Below are positions 42,027 to 50,056 of a DNA stretch of 64,000 nucleotides, one piece after another. The translations under genes and the position numbers were made by a program. Within the stretch, counting starts at the first letter, position 1. Each line of letters starts with the position of its first letter. The notes under the pieces were generated by a model. The model did not search any database, was not told the DNA's origin, and was given only the letters and a program-made list of their open reading frames with translations. This DNA is from Phycisphaerales bacterium (GTDB taxonomy: Bacteria > Planctomycetota > Phycisphaerae > Phycisphaerales > JAGLTS01), in contig JAGLTS010000025.1 of NCBI GenBank assembly GCA_023135165.1, positions 1-64,000 on the forward strand, written 5' to 3'.

Positions 42027-43061
42027 ATGCCAATGCTGGCTCAGACATTCATCGCCGATCTGCTCAAGGATTTGCCCGTCGGGGTCCATGTCGTGGTGCT
42101 GGGAGGACTGCTCATCGGGGCGATCGTGTGCCTCGCGGGAGGCAGGCTCATTCGGCCGCTCATCACGCTGATTGGGGCGTCGATCGGAGCGTTTATGGGC
42201 TTGACCGCCATGGCGATCCTGCCCGATACGATCGACCCGCTGATCGGCATGGGTGTTGGTGCGGTGATCGGCGCGATCATCGGGTTTGCCCTTTTCCGCT
42301 ACTACATGGCCATTTCGCTGGCGATCCTCTTCGGCGTCGCGGCGCCGCTTGGCGTACTGGCCTACGGGTCAATCACCGGCCACTGGGCGGATCAGCCCAT
42401 CGCCCCTCTGACGACTGACGAGATGCTCCTGGACGATGTTCCCACGGTGGAGACCGACGAACCCGCGCCCGATGATGCACCGGAACCAGCGACGCAGACG
42501 GACGACGACGATGCGCCGCCACCGCCGGAGACAGCCGAGCCGGCCGAAGGGACTGACGTTGACGAGCCGGTGCCGGATGCGGCTGACATCCTCGCCGACG
42601 TTGCCGGTTCACTGATCGAATCGGCGGATCTGGTTCCGGAAGAGACAGTCTCCGCCCTCGATCTCGCCGGTGACGTGGCGGAGCAGATCGACGAGAGTAC
42701 AAAGCCGATTCGTGAATCCGCGCGAAAGGTGATCCGCGAGATCCTGTCGCAGTGTCAAGCGCTGTGGGGCGATCTTCCCAGTGCTCAGCAACGTGTCGCG
42801 GGGGCTGCCTCAGTTATCGGGCTGCTGCTCGGTGTGATTATCGGTCTGTTCCTGCCTGAATCGGCTTCGAGCATCGTCACCGCCGCCGCCGGTTCCGCCG
42901 TCATGCTTGGTTGCGGAACGTGGCTCGCCGCACGCTATCAGGTGCCCATACTCAAGGGGCTTGGCGGACACTCGACGGCGATCCTTACAACATGGGTCGT
43001 TCTCACTGTGCTCTCCATTGTTTTTCAGTGGACAATCTCGCACCGATCGCCCGATGACTAG
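42027..43061 (+). CDS. Membrane protein with an acidic proline-rich central domain
   Basis: The 344-residue protein has about four N-terminal hydrophobic helices with glycine-rich packing (GVGAVIGAIIGFALF), then an acidic, proline-rich linker of about 65 residues (about 135-200, with TQTDDDDAPPPPETAEPAEG), an amphipathic helical stretch, and two or three C-terminal helices (VIGLLLGVIIGLFLP). It is related in pattern to its neighbour at 43090, and both recall DUF4203-type membrane proteins. No function can be assigned. It lies divergently from pheA and 28 bp before the neighbour. Confidence 0.6.
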   Translation: MPMLAQTFIADLLKDLPVGVHVVVLGGLLIGAIVCLAGGRLIRPLITLIGASIGAFMGLTAMAILPDTIDPLIGMGVGAVIGAIIGFALFRYYMAISLAILFGVAAPLGVLAYGSITGHWADQPIAPLTTDEMLLDDVPTVETDEPAPDDAPEPATQTDDDDAPPPPETAEPAEGTDVDEPVPDAADILADVAGSLIESADLVPEETVSALDLAGDVAEQIDESTKPIRESARKVIREILSQCQALWGDLPSAQQRVAGAASVIGLLLGVIIGLFLPESASSIVTAAAGSAVMLGCGTWLAARYQVPILKGLGGHSTAILTTWVVLTVLSIVFQWTISHRSPDD

Positions 43062-43089
43062 CACGGTTTCCTAGTTATCGAGGCACATC

Positions 43090-43857
43090 ATGAGCACTTT
43101 CACCATTGCATCGGGTGCGCTTGACTTGGTCTTGGCACAGGCTGAGCCTACCACAACGAGTCTTGCGGACGTCTTCGATCTCGGCTTCAGTCATCTGAAC
43201 ATCCTGACGAAGCCGGCCGAACTGATGAACCTGCTGAGCGACATGAGCCCGATCTGGGCGGGCATCTTCATGATCCTCGGCTGGATCTGTGTCATCAGCG
43301 GGTACCGATGGCATAAGCCCGTCGTCGTCATCTGCTCTCTGCTGATCGGCGTCGGCGCGGGCCTTCTCGTCGGTCAGTACGTCGGCTCGACATCCGTCGT
43401 CGCGGTATGTCTGGGCGCCCTCTTCGCCGTCCTCGCCGCACCGTTCCTTCGCGTCACCGTCGCCTTCTTTGGGGCCATCGTCGGCGCCTACGTCGGAGCC
43501 AACGTCTGGTCGCTCGCAGCGCCGGAATCAACGCTCTATTGGGCGGGGTCATTGATGGGCATGGTCGCGTGCAGCATGCTGGTGTTCGTGGCATTCCGCT
43601 TTGTCGTCATCCTGTTCACATCGGTGGCGGGTACGACGCTGCTGGTCTTCGGCACACTGGCAGTCATGCTCCACGTGGAGATCTGGCAGGAGGCTCTGCG
43701 GACGAGCTTGGAGGGCAACCCCGTCCTGCTGCCGATGATCGTCGGCGTCACCGCCATGATCAGCTTCGTCATCCAGCAGAGCGGCGGGCTCGTGGCAGTC
43801 GCCACCGCCAAGCCCCGAACTTCGTCGCAGCCGCAGCAGAAGCCCGCGTCGGCCTGA
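43090..43857 (+). CDS. Multi-pass membrane protein, DUF4203-like
   Basis: The 255-residue protein has seven or so hydrophobic segments in the pattern of DUF4203-type proteins: WAGIFMILGWICVISGYRWH, PVVVICSLLIGVGAGLLVG, FGAIVGAYVGANVWSLAA, VVILFTSVAGTTLLVFGT and others. Glycine zippers are frequent. It follows the acidic-linker membrane protein by 28 bp and probably forms a pair with it. The last 20 residues are hydrophilic. I do not recognise a function. Confidence 0.6.
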   Translation: MSTFTIASGALDLVLAQAEPTTTSLADVFDLGFSHLNILTKPAELMNLLSDMSPIWAGIFMILGWICVISGYRWHKPVVVICSLLIGVGAGLLVGQYVGSTSVVAVCLGALFAVLAAPFLRVTVAFFGAIVGAYVGANVWSLAAPESTLYWAGSLMGMVACSMLVFVAFRFVVILFTSVAGTTLLVFGTLAVMLHVEIWQEALRTSLEGNPVLLPMIVGVTAMISFVIQQSGGLVAVATAKPRTSSQPQQKPASA

Positions 43858-44015
43858 CACGCCTGCCGACTTCCGCGCTGATGGCGGCGCTGGCCGCACC
43901 GAAGCGCGCACATCACAGCGGTGTGATGAATGCCACGGTCTGCTCGCAATGAGCAACGGCACAGCTTGCGATGGGACCGTGCGGCATCGACGATCCGCGA
44001 TACGATGGTGGCGGC

Positions 44016-44621
44016 ATGCGGCGACGGATTCCGAACATCTTGACCGTGCTTCGACTGCTCCTTGCAGCGGCGTTCTTCGTGATCCTGGAGTGGTATCGCT
44101 ATCCACACACGAATGCGTGGGCGCTGTACGTTGCTACGGGGGTCTTCGTCGTCGCGGCGCTGACCGATGCGCTGGATGGCAAGCTCGCGCGGCGGTGGAA
44201 GGTCGAGTCTACGTTCGGTCGAGTCATGGATCCATTCGCTGACAAGATCCTCGTGCTGGGCGCGTTCGTCTATCTTGCCGGGCCTCGCTTCGCACTCGCT
44301 GCTCCGGACATCGGGCAGGTCAGCGGCGTCGCGCCTTGGATGGTCGTTGTCATACTCGCTCGTGAGTTGCTCGTCACGGCGCTGCGGGGCAGCGCCGAGT
44401 CGGCGGGCGTCAAGTTCGGCGCTGTCCGAGCGGGCAAGCTGAAGATGGTGCTTCAGTCGGTCACGGTGCCGGCCGTGCTGCTGCTCATCGCGATCGCCGA
44501 TCCGGCGCACAGTACGTGGTCAGCCGTTGTGCGCGACATCCTCGTCTGGGCCACGGTCGTTGTGACAATCCTGTCGGGTTGGCCTTACGTTGTGAGTGCT
44601 CGTCGGGCGCTGTCCGGCTGA
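44016..44621 (+). CDS. pgsA: CDP-diacylglycerol-glycerol-3-phosphate 3-phosphatidyltransferase
   Basis: The 201-residue membrane protein has the complete CDP-alcohol phosphatidyltransferase motif DG-x2-AR-x8-G-x3-D-x3-D in ALDGKLARRWKVESTFGRVM followed by DPFADK. The N terminus RRRIPNILTVLRLLLAA is typical of PgsA. It makes phosphatidylglycerophosphate, and the phosphatase gene pgpA follows 22 bp downstream, which supports this substrate over other CDP-alcohol enzymes. ATG 44016 is preferred to the longer frame from 43971, whose first 15 residues are not conserved. Confidence 0.9.
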   Translation: MRRRIPNILTVLRLLLAAAFFVILEWYRYPHTNAWALYVATGVFVVAALTDALDGKLARRWKVESTFGRVMDPFADKILVLGAFVYLAGPRFALAAPDIGQVSGVAPWMVVVILARELLVTALRGSAESAGVKFGAVRAGKLKMVLQSVTVPAVLLLIAIADPAHSTWSAVVRDILVWATVVVTILSGWPYVVSARRALSG

Positions 44622-44643
44622 ACGAGCGGGAGTGAGTGGACCG

Positions 44644-45177
44644 ATGATGACGCGAATCAAGGATCTGATCGTCACGGCAGGGGGGTTGGGTCACTGTCGG
44701 CCGGCCTCGGGCACGTGGGGATCGACACCGCCTGTCATCGTCTGGATCATCCTCGTGCTGGCGGGCGTGCAGTCGCGTTCGATGACGATGATGGTGGTCA
44801 TGCTCGTAATCGCCGCAGCGTTCAGCATCGGCTGTGTCGCGCTCGGCCGATGGGCGGAGAAGCGCTACGGCAAGAAAGACCCCGGGCAGGTCGTCGCTGA
44901 CGAGGTTGCCGGTCAGGCGGTTGCACTGCTGTTCTTGCCAACGCTGTCACTCGGCTTTGGGCCGGACTGGCTGAGCATGATCGCCCCAGGCGTCATCGCG
45001 TTTCTCGCCTTTCGGATGTTCGACATCATCAAGCCGCCGCCCGCGAACCAGTTGCAGAAGCTCTCCGCCGGCTGGGGCATCCTCATCGACGACATCTTCG
45101 CAGGCGTCTACGCGAACATCGGCACACAACTTGGGATCATCTTCCTCGCGCAACCGATCCTGGAACGGCTCACCTGA
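44644..45177 (+). CDS. pgpA: Phosphatidylglycerophosphatase A
   Basis: Family motifs are all present: GGLGHCRPASGTWGS near the N terminus, DPGQVVADEVAGQAVAL, FRMFDIIKPPPANQLQKLS and GWGILIDDIFAGVYAN, the acidic cluster that binds metal. The 177-residue length and four membrane helices fit PgpA, which dephosphorylates phosphatidylglycerophosphate to phosphatidylglycerol. It sits directly downstream of pgsA in one transcript. The start at ATG 44644 (MMTRIKDL) is used because the longer frame extends into pgsA. Confidence 0.92.
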   Translation: MMTRIKDLIVTAGGLGHCRPASGTWGSTPPVIVWIILVLAGVQSRSMTMMVVMLVIAAAFSIGCVALGRWAEKRYGKKDPGQVVADEVAGQAVALLFLPTLSLGFGPDWLSMIAPGVIAFLAFRMFDIIKPPPANQLQKLSAGWGILIDDIFAGVYANIGTQLGIIFLAQPILERLT

Positions 45178-45233
45178 CGTGCGCGGACCGGCTTGCTGGA
45201 GCGGCCGGCGGCGAAGGGTCGATACTCACAGGT

Positions 45234-46544
45234 ATGGCTGTCACAACCACCGACGCACCCGTGCATCGCACATGTGAACATCGCGTCCCGGATGTCATGC
45301 CGCTTGATGAAGCGCATGCGTGGGATCATGCCAAGGCTGACTGGATCGTCTTTCGCACTGACGATGCCCGAATCCTGACCGATGACTGGAAGCTCATCCT
45401 CGCGCGCGTGCTGGATCGGATGCCGAGGCACATCGCAGCCGTCGGGCCGAAGCGTCTCATTTCGCAGAAGCAGATCCGAAGCCTTGGCGAGTTCATCATC
45501 CATCCGAAGGGTGCGCACGCCCCGGCGCTCGGCCTGCCGTGCGAATATGAACGTTTTCCGGTCGAGTGTGATGTGGTCACGGGAAGTGTTGTTGCAGTTC
45601 GTCGCTCAGCGCTCGCGGAGGCGGGCGGGTTTGATGCGCAGTTCGACGCCTCACCGACGCGCGTTCGATGGATCGACCTGTGTCTGCGCCTGCGTCAGGC
45701 GGGCGGTCGAATCGCGGCACTCCCCCATGTCGAAATACTTGAGCCTGAGGAAGCCCCCGTCGATGCACGGACGATCCTGGCGTTTCGCCGCAAGTGGGGC
45801 TTCGACTACCGCGCCGCTGATCTCGCAGCGGTTGTGAAACGCTACGGCGAGACGCCGATTTGCTGGAACATCGGCTTTTTCTCCGAGCCGTTGCCGTTCC
45901 AGAAGTACGAACATCGCCCGTCGTACCACTGGCAATCGTACGAGGACTCAGCCGGCTATCGGCAGCGCACCGACGCGGTGGTCGGGTTGTTCGCAGACCA
46001 AGCGCGCCGGCTCGGAAATGTTCGCACCGTCGTCGACATCGGCTGCGGGGACGGCTTGGTGACGCACCTGATCGCCCATGCCGGTTTCGCCATGCTCGGG
46101 CTCGATCCACAGGAGGACGCGATTGCGCAGGCTCGCCGGGCATGCGCCGATCAAGCCTATCCCACCTGTCCGCCGCGATTCGAGGTCGGTGCTGCGGATG
46201 TGATTCCCATTCAAGATGGTGAAGCCGATGCCATCGTCCTCATGGATGTCATTGAGCACATCTGGAATCCCGTGGCTGCGCTTCGGGAGGCGGCGCGAGC
46301 GATCGGCGATCGGGGACTGCTCTTTGTCGTCACACCACAGCGCGAGCCGTACCGATCGCACGATCCTGCCTACCACGCTTTTGAATACGATGTCGGCGAG
46401 CTGACCCGTCAGATTGCCGCAGCGATCGAGTATCGGCCGATCTTCACGTGCTTTGTCGAGGGCGCCGGGAAGAACATCGTTCTCGCAGCAGCGCCGTTCG
46501 AGCTGGCCGCGACGATTCCAGTGGGTGCGCGGGCAGGCGCCTGA
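45234..46544 (+). CDS. Fusion of a partial family 2 glycosyltransferase and a SAM-dependent methyltransferase
   Basis: Residues about 20-175 resemble only the later part of a GT2 catalytic domain: AKADWIVFRTDDARILTDDW (DxD-like), VVTGSVVAVRRSALAEAGGF and RWIDLCLRLRQAGGRI (the acceptor-side ED/DLCLR motif). The nucleotide-binding first strand is missing. Residues about 240-425 form a class I methyltransferase, with VVDIGCGDGLVTHLIAHAGF (motif I), LGLDPQEDAI and ADAIVLMDVIEHIWNPVAAL. The protein probably modifies surface glycans. Only 56 bp separate it from pgpA, leaving no room for the missing part. The truncated GT may be a binding remnant. Confidence 0.75.
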   Translation: MAVTTTDAPVHRTCEHRVPDVMPLDEAHAWDHAKADWIVFRTDDARILTDDWKLILARVLDRMPRHIAAVGPKRLISQKQIRSLGEFIIHPKGAHAPALGLPCEYERFPVECDVVTGSVVAVRRSALAEAGGFDAQFDASPTRVRWIDLCLRLRQAGGRIAALPHVEILEPEEAPVDARTILAFRRKWGFDYRAADLAAVVKRYGETPICWNIGFFSEPLPFQKYEHRPSYHWQSYEDSAGYRQRTDAVVGLFADQARRLGNVRTVVDIGCGDGLVTHLIAHAGFAMLGLDPQEDAIAQARRACADQAYPTCPPRFEVGAADVIPIQDGEADAIVLMDVIEHIWNPVAALREAARAIGDRGLLFVVTPQREPYRSHDPAYHAFEYDVGELTRQIAAAIEYRPIFTCFVEGAGKNIVLAAAPFELAATIPVGARAGA

Positions 46545-46563
46545 GACGATCAGTCGTTGGGAT

Positions 46564-47490
46564 CTACCAGTCTCCCGAGACGACTACCGTCGGCCAGAGC
46601 AGGTGAATGCGCTTGTCCTCGCGCTCCTCGTTCCAATACCTCTCGGTGACGTTCTCGATCGCTCGAACATGCCCGTCGAAGTACGCGACGTGGCCGCTGT
46701 CGTTTGGATGCCTGCGTGCGATGACGTTGGAGTTGCCCGGGTCAAATGGCGGCGGAGCCCATGCCCCCTGCTCCGGGACGAAGAGCGACTGATCCAGCCG
46801 GGACATCTCATCTTCTTCCACAAGATCAACATGGTCGGCGGGCGAGAGAATCCGATCGATTGACTGTGAGCTGACCTCGCGGATCTCCTGAAGCCCATCG
46901 ACCTCGACGACGACGGTTCGGTTGTGGGTGAGATATCCCGGAGGCCAATTGCCGGCGGTGAACCAGAGCCTGGTGAACGTAGCGCCGACGCCGCGCGGGT
47001 CTTCATCCGGCGTGAGAAAGTAGCCGAACCTGCCGCCGAAGGAATCCTCGCCCCCAACAGGCGAGTACCGCTCGAGCGTGTCGGCAGGCGAGGTGTAGAT
47101 CACAGGATCGTGTACATACTGCTCGAAGAAGGCTGACATGAGCGTGATGAGCGAGGTGCTGCCGATCGGAGCAACCGGGCTGTCGAACAGACCGACCTCG
47201 GTCGCACGGGCGTTGCCGGGCTCACCGGGCGGATAGTAACCATCACTCAAAGCAAACGGCGGGAGGTAGCCGTGGTCGTGGATGTGCGCCGCATGGGCCG
47301 TGGCGTAACTGCGCATGTGATCGCGCGTGACGGCCGCCCAATCGTCACCCCGCAACTGCGCCATCGAGGGGATCACGGCGCAAACGAAGATCCCCAAAGC
47401 CCCGACGCAACAACTCGTCTCGACGAGCGTGAACGCTGCGCTGCGTCCTGTGTTCCGCGTGCTGGTCGTTGTGCATCGTTGTTGTCGCAT
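46564..47490 (-). CDS. Pseudopilin-like protein with H...DG C-terminal signature (paralogue 1)
   Basis: The 308-residue protein has a prepilin-type N terminus (SAAFTLVETSCCVGALGIFV, Phe at +1, Glu at +5) and a long globular domain. Its end contains RRHPNDSGHVAYFDGHVRAI, the H-x9-DG motif typical of planctomycete pseudopilin-like proteins. Blocks shared with the gene at 51931 include ATEVGLFDSPVAP, YTSPADT, DEDPRGVGATFTRL and VDLVEEDE. Such proteins are probably processed by prepilin peptidase and exported by a type II secretion or pilus-like machine. Their purpose is unknown. The cysteine pair just after the cleavage site is unusual in a prepilin helix. Confidence 0.78.
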   Translation of the reverse strand: MRQQRCTTTSTRNTGRSAAFTLVETSCCVGALGIFVCAVIPSMAQLRGDDWAAVTRDHMRSYATAHAAHIHDHGYLPPFALSDGYYPPGEPGNARATEVGLFDSPVAPIGSTSLITLMSAFFEQYVHDPVIYTSPADTLERYSPVGGEDSFGGRFGYFLTPDEDPRGVGATFTRLWFTAGNWPPGYLTHNRTVVVEVDGLQEIREVSSQSIDRILSPADHVDLVEEDEMSRLDQSLFVPEQGAWAPPPFDPGNSNVIARRHPNDSGHVAYFDGHVRAIENVTERYWNEEREDKRIHLLWPTVVVSGDW

Positions 47491-47502
47491 GGCCGATCCC
47501 TC

Positions 47503-49092
47503 TCACTCGCAGCATGTGCCGTACTCGGCAAGGAGCACCGCGAGATCCATCTGTCCGATCTCATCGTCACCATCAATGTCGGCAAGCGCGTTGTGGTGCG
47601 GATCGCCCGGCAGGAGGCCGTAGGTTGCGAGCATGATGCCCAGGTCGCCTGCATCCACATCGCCGTCGGCGTCAAGATCAGCGGCGAGAACGGGCGCTAC
47701 GTTGAAGACATGCACAAAGCCCGCTCCATAGGGGAACTCATCGCCGTCCCACGCCGTCTGGCCGATGAGCAGGTCAGCCAGCCCGTCCCCATCCACATCA
47801 CCGCCGAGCCCCGCCACGGATCGGCCGAACCCGCCGTCGGGCGTTTCGCCCGTACCGCTGAGGATGCGCAGCGGGCGGAAGTCCTTTCCCGAGTGAATCC
47901 AAACGCGCCCGTTGGGTTGGCCATCCACTTGACTGACGGGGGAGCCTACGACGATGTCGTCAAAGCCGTCACCGTTCACATCCCCGGCGGATGAAAGCAC
48001 GTATCCGAAACGATCGCCCTCGACCTGCCCGGTCAGGGTCGCCAGCAGTTGCGCATCTGGCCCGGAGTAGATGAACACGGTGCCTGTGTATGGATCGGGC
48101 GAGGCGGTGCCCGGCGCTGCGATGGCGATTGCGGTGCTGCCCTGGTGATTGATCCCGCTCACGGATGCGACCAGCCACCCGAGCTGATCGAAGGCAGCGA
48201 CGCCGTGGAACGAATGCAGAATCGAACCATCGGCGCCGGACACGATGTCAGCGCGGCCTGCGTTGACCCCGACGGTGGATGCGCCCGGCGCACCGACGAG
48301 CAGATCAGGCGAGCCGTCGCCATCCCAGTCTCCGATCCCAGCGATACTCCTGCCGAAGCGCTCACCTCGCTCCCGGCCGTTGACGATCAGGAGCGTCGCC
48401 CGGTCGGCTCCTGAGAAGACGTAAACGCGCCCGGCGTTGAGGTCCGGCCCAAGATCGTAGCCGGGCGCTCCGACAGCGAAATCAGGCACGCCGTCGTTGT
48501 CGGTGTCTCCGATTCGCGCTGCACCGTTGCCGAACATGTCTTCAGCTTGGCCGGTGTTGAGTTGGTCGACCGCCGTACCGTCGCACGTGGAGAACAGCAG
48601 CACCCTGCCGGGATCACTGTCGTTGGGCGAGCCGACGAATCCGAGGAGCACTTCCGGAAAGTCGTCACCGTCGACGTCGCCGATGCTGACAAGCGACGTG
48701 ATAAGCCCGTCGTGGAGAGCATCGTGATACTCACCAGGCGGCTCGAGTCTGACAACGAGGTCGCCGGTCGCCCCTGAGTAAACGCCAAGGTATGCGCTGA
48801 ATTCGGGCCCGGACCCCAGAAAGCAGGCGATGGCGAAATCGGGTGCATCATCCTCGTCGACGCGCCCAAGCGCTGCGACGTGCCAGCCGAACTGACCGAA
48901 GTCACCACCATCGCGCGGAGGAACATGATAGATCGGGGCGCACGATCCATCGCCGCCGGCCCGTGCGGGAGCCGGACCAGCCAGCATGGCGCACAGTGAG
49001 AGCAGCAGCCCTGTTCGCACACAACCCCGCAGCGCGAAGCCGCGAGCGGCGATGCCGTTGGGTCTTGGCGTGATGCTCCTATCATCTTTCAT
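47503..49092 (-). CDS. Secreted FG-GAP repeat protein with C-terminal dockerin-like domain
   Basis: A 529-residue exported protein: the signal sequence CVRTGLLLSLCAMLAGPAPARA follows a long basic leader. Five or more FG-GAP (integrin alpha N-terminal) repeats form a beta-propeller, each with a calcium-binding DxDxDG loop: IGDVDGDDFPEVLLG, IGDTDNDGVPDFAVGAPGYD, IGDWDGDGSPDLLVGAPGAS, AGDVNGDGFDDIVVGSP and GGDVDGDGLADLLIG. The end, DLDADGDVDAGDLGIMLATY then DIDGDDEIGQMDLAVLLAEY and GTCCE, is a dockerin-like pair closing with two cysteines, a C-terminal form I associate with Phycisphaerae. ATG 49092 has GAGAGG 6 nt upstream. It probably acts at the cell surface as an adhesin or glycan-binding protein. 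Confidence 0.85.
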   Translation of the reverse strand: MKDDRSITPRPNGIAARGFALRGCVRTGLLLSLCAMLAGPAPARAGGDGSCAPIYHVPPRDGGDFGQFGWHVAALGRVDEDDAPDFAIACFLGSGPEFSAYLGVYSGATGDLVVRLEPPGEYHDALHDGLITSLVSIGDVDGDDFPEVLLGFVGSPNDSDPGRVLLFSTCDGTAVDQLNTGQAEDMFGNGAARIGDTDNDGVPDFAVGAPGYDLGPDLNAGRVYVFSGADRATLLIVNGRERGERFGRSIAGIGDWDGDGSPDLLVGAPGASTVGVNAGRADIVSGADGSILHSFHGVAAFDQLGWLVASVSGINHQGSTAIAIAAPGTASPDPYTGTVFIYSGPDAQLLATLTGQVEGDRFGYVLSSAGDVNGDGFDDIVVGSPVSQVDGQPNGRVWIHSGKDFRPLRILSGTGETPDGGFGRSVAGLGGDVDGDGLADLLIGQTAWDGDEFPYGAGFVHVFNVAPVLAADLDADGDVDAGDLGIMLATYGLLPGDPHHNALADIDGDDEIGQMDLAVLLAEYGTCCE

Positions 49093-49339
49093 CGTCATCC
49101 TCTCAGGATGGGGGCAAGCCTGCCATCGCACGCGGTTGTCGATGATCCCGCACTCACATCAGTATGCGCTGCCGTGTGATGCACCGCAAACACATGCAGC
49201 GAATGACATGTGATGTTGTGCCTGCGGGTCGTCCGCGAGTAAAAAGACCACCCGTCTTAGCGCCCCGCTAACACAACAATGTGTGAAATCCACGTATGAT
49301 TCGGCGGTTCAACGTGCTGACGGGAGGCTTGATACAGCC

Positions 49340-50056
49340 ATGCCACAGATCCTGATCGTCGAGGACGAACCGGACATCGGTGAACTGATCCGATTTCACG
49401 TGATGAGAGAAGGATTTGACGCAGTCGTCATCCGGTCGGGGCGTCTCGCATGGCAGGAGATCAACCGAAACCCACCGCGACTGGTGATCCTCGACCTGAT
49501 GCTGCCTGACATGGACGGCCTGGAGATCTGTCGGCGCATGAAGCTGGAGAGACGGACGCGAGGCGTGCCGATCCTGATCGTTTCCGCCAAGGGAGGGGAG
49601 GCGGACATCGTCGCCGGGCTGGAACTGGGCGCTGATGACTACGTCACCAAGCCGTTCAGTCCAAACGTACTGATGGCCCGGATGCGGAATCTGCTCCGCC
49701 GCGCCGAGGCGGCCGGTCTTGGCGACGATGCCGATCGAAGTGTGATGACTGTTGCGGGGGAATCGTTGGTTATTGATCTGGACCGCCACACGGTTGTCGT
49801 CGAGGGCAGACCGGTGGAACTCACGCGCAGCGAGTTCGAGATCCTGCGATGCCTCGTTTCCCGCCCTGGATTCGTTCGTACGCGCGAGCAGATCATCGCG
49901 GCCATGCATGGTGACAACGTTGTACTGACCTCGCGCACTGTGGATGTACACATCACGGCTGTCAGACGCAAGCTTGGCGAGCTTGGCAGTCTGATCAAGA
50001 CCGTGCGCGGAGTTGGTTATCGCCTGGATGAGTGTGCCGCCGAGTCCACGCCATGA
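49340..50056 (+). CDS. OmpR/PhoB-type response regulator
   Basis: The receiver domain (about 1-120) has ILIVEDEPDIGELI, phospho-acceptor D52 in LVILDLMLPDMDG and K104 in DDYVTKPFSPN. The C-terminal winged helix (about 140-235) has ELTRSEFEILRCLVSRPGFV, VDVHITAVRRKLGE and IKTVRGVGYRL. It overlaps the sensor kinase gene by 4 bp and so forms a two-component pair of the PhoB/PhoR type. ATG 49340 follows GGGAGG; the longer frame from 49283 adds an unrelated leader. The 250-bp gap upstream, divergent from the FG-GAP gene, is the likely promoter region. Phosphate control is possible but not shown. Confidence 0.92.
   Translation: MPQILIVEDEPDIGELIRFHVMREGFDAVVIRSGRLAWQEINRNPPRLVILDLMLPDMDGLEICRRMKLERRTRGVPILIVSAKGGEADIVAGLELGADDYVTKPFSPNVLMARMRNLLRRAEAAGLGDDADRSVMTVAGESLVIDLDRHTVVVEGRPVELTRSEFEILRCLVSRPGFVRTREQIIAAMHGDNVVLTSRTVDVHITAVRRKLGELGSLIKTVRGVGYRLDECAAESTP

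Noticed and set aside
47272-47994. A 240-residue plus-strand frame opposite the FG-GAP and pseudopilin genes
   Set aside because: Composition reflects the antisense of aspartate-rich repeats; no start signal or domain.
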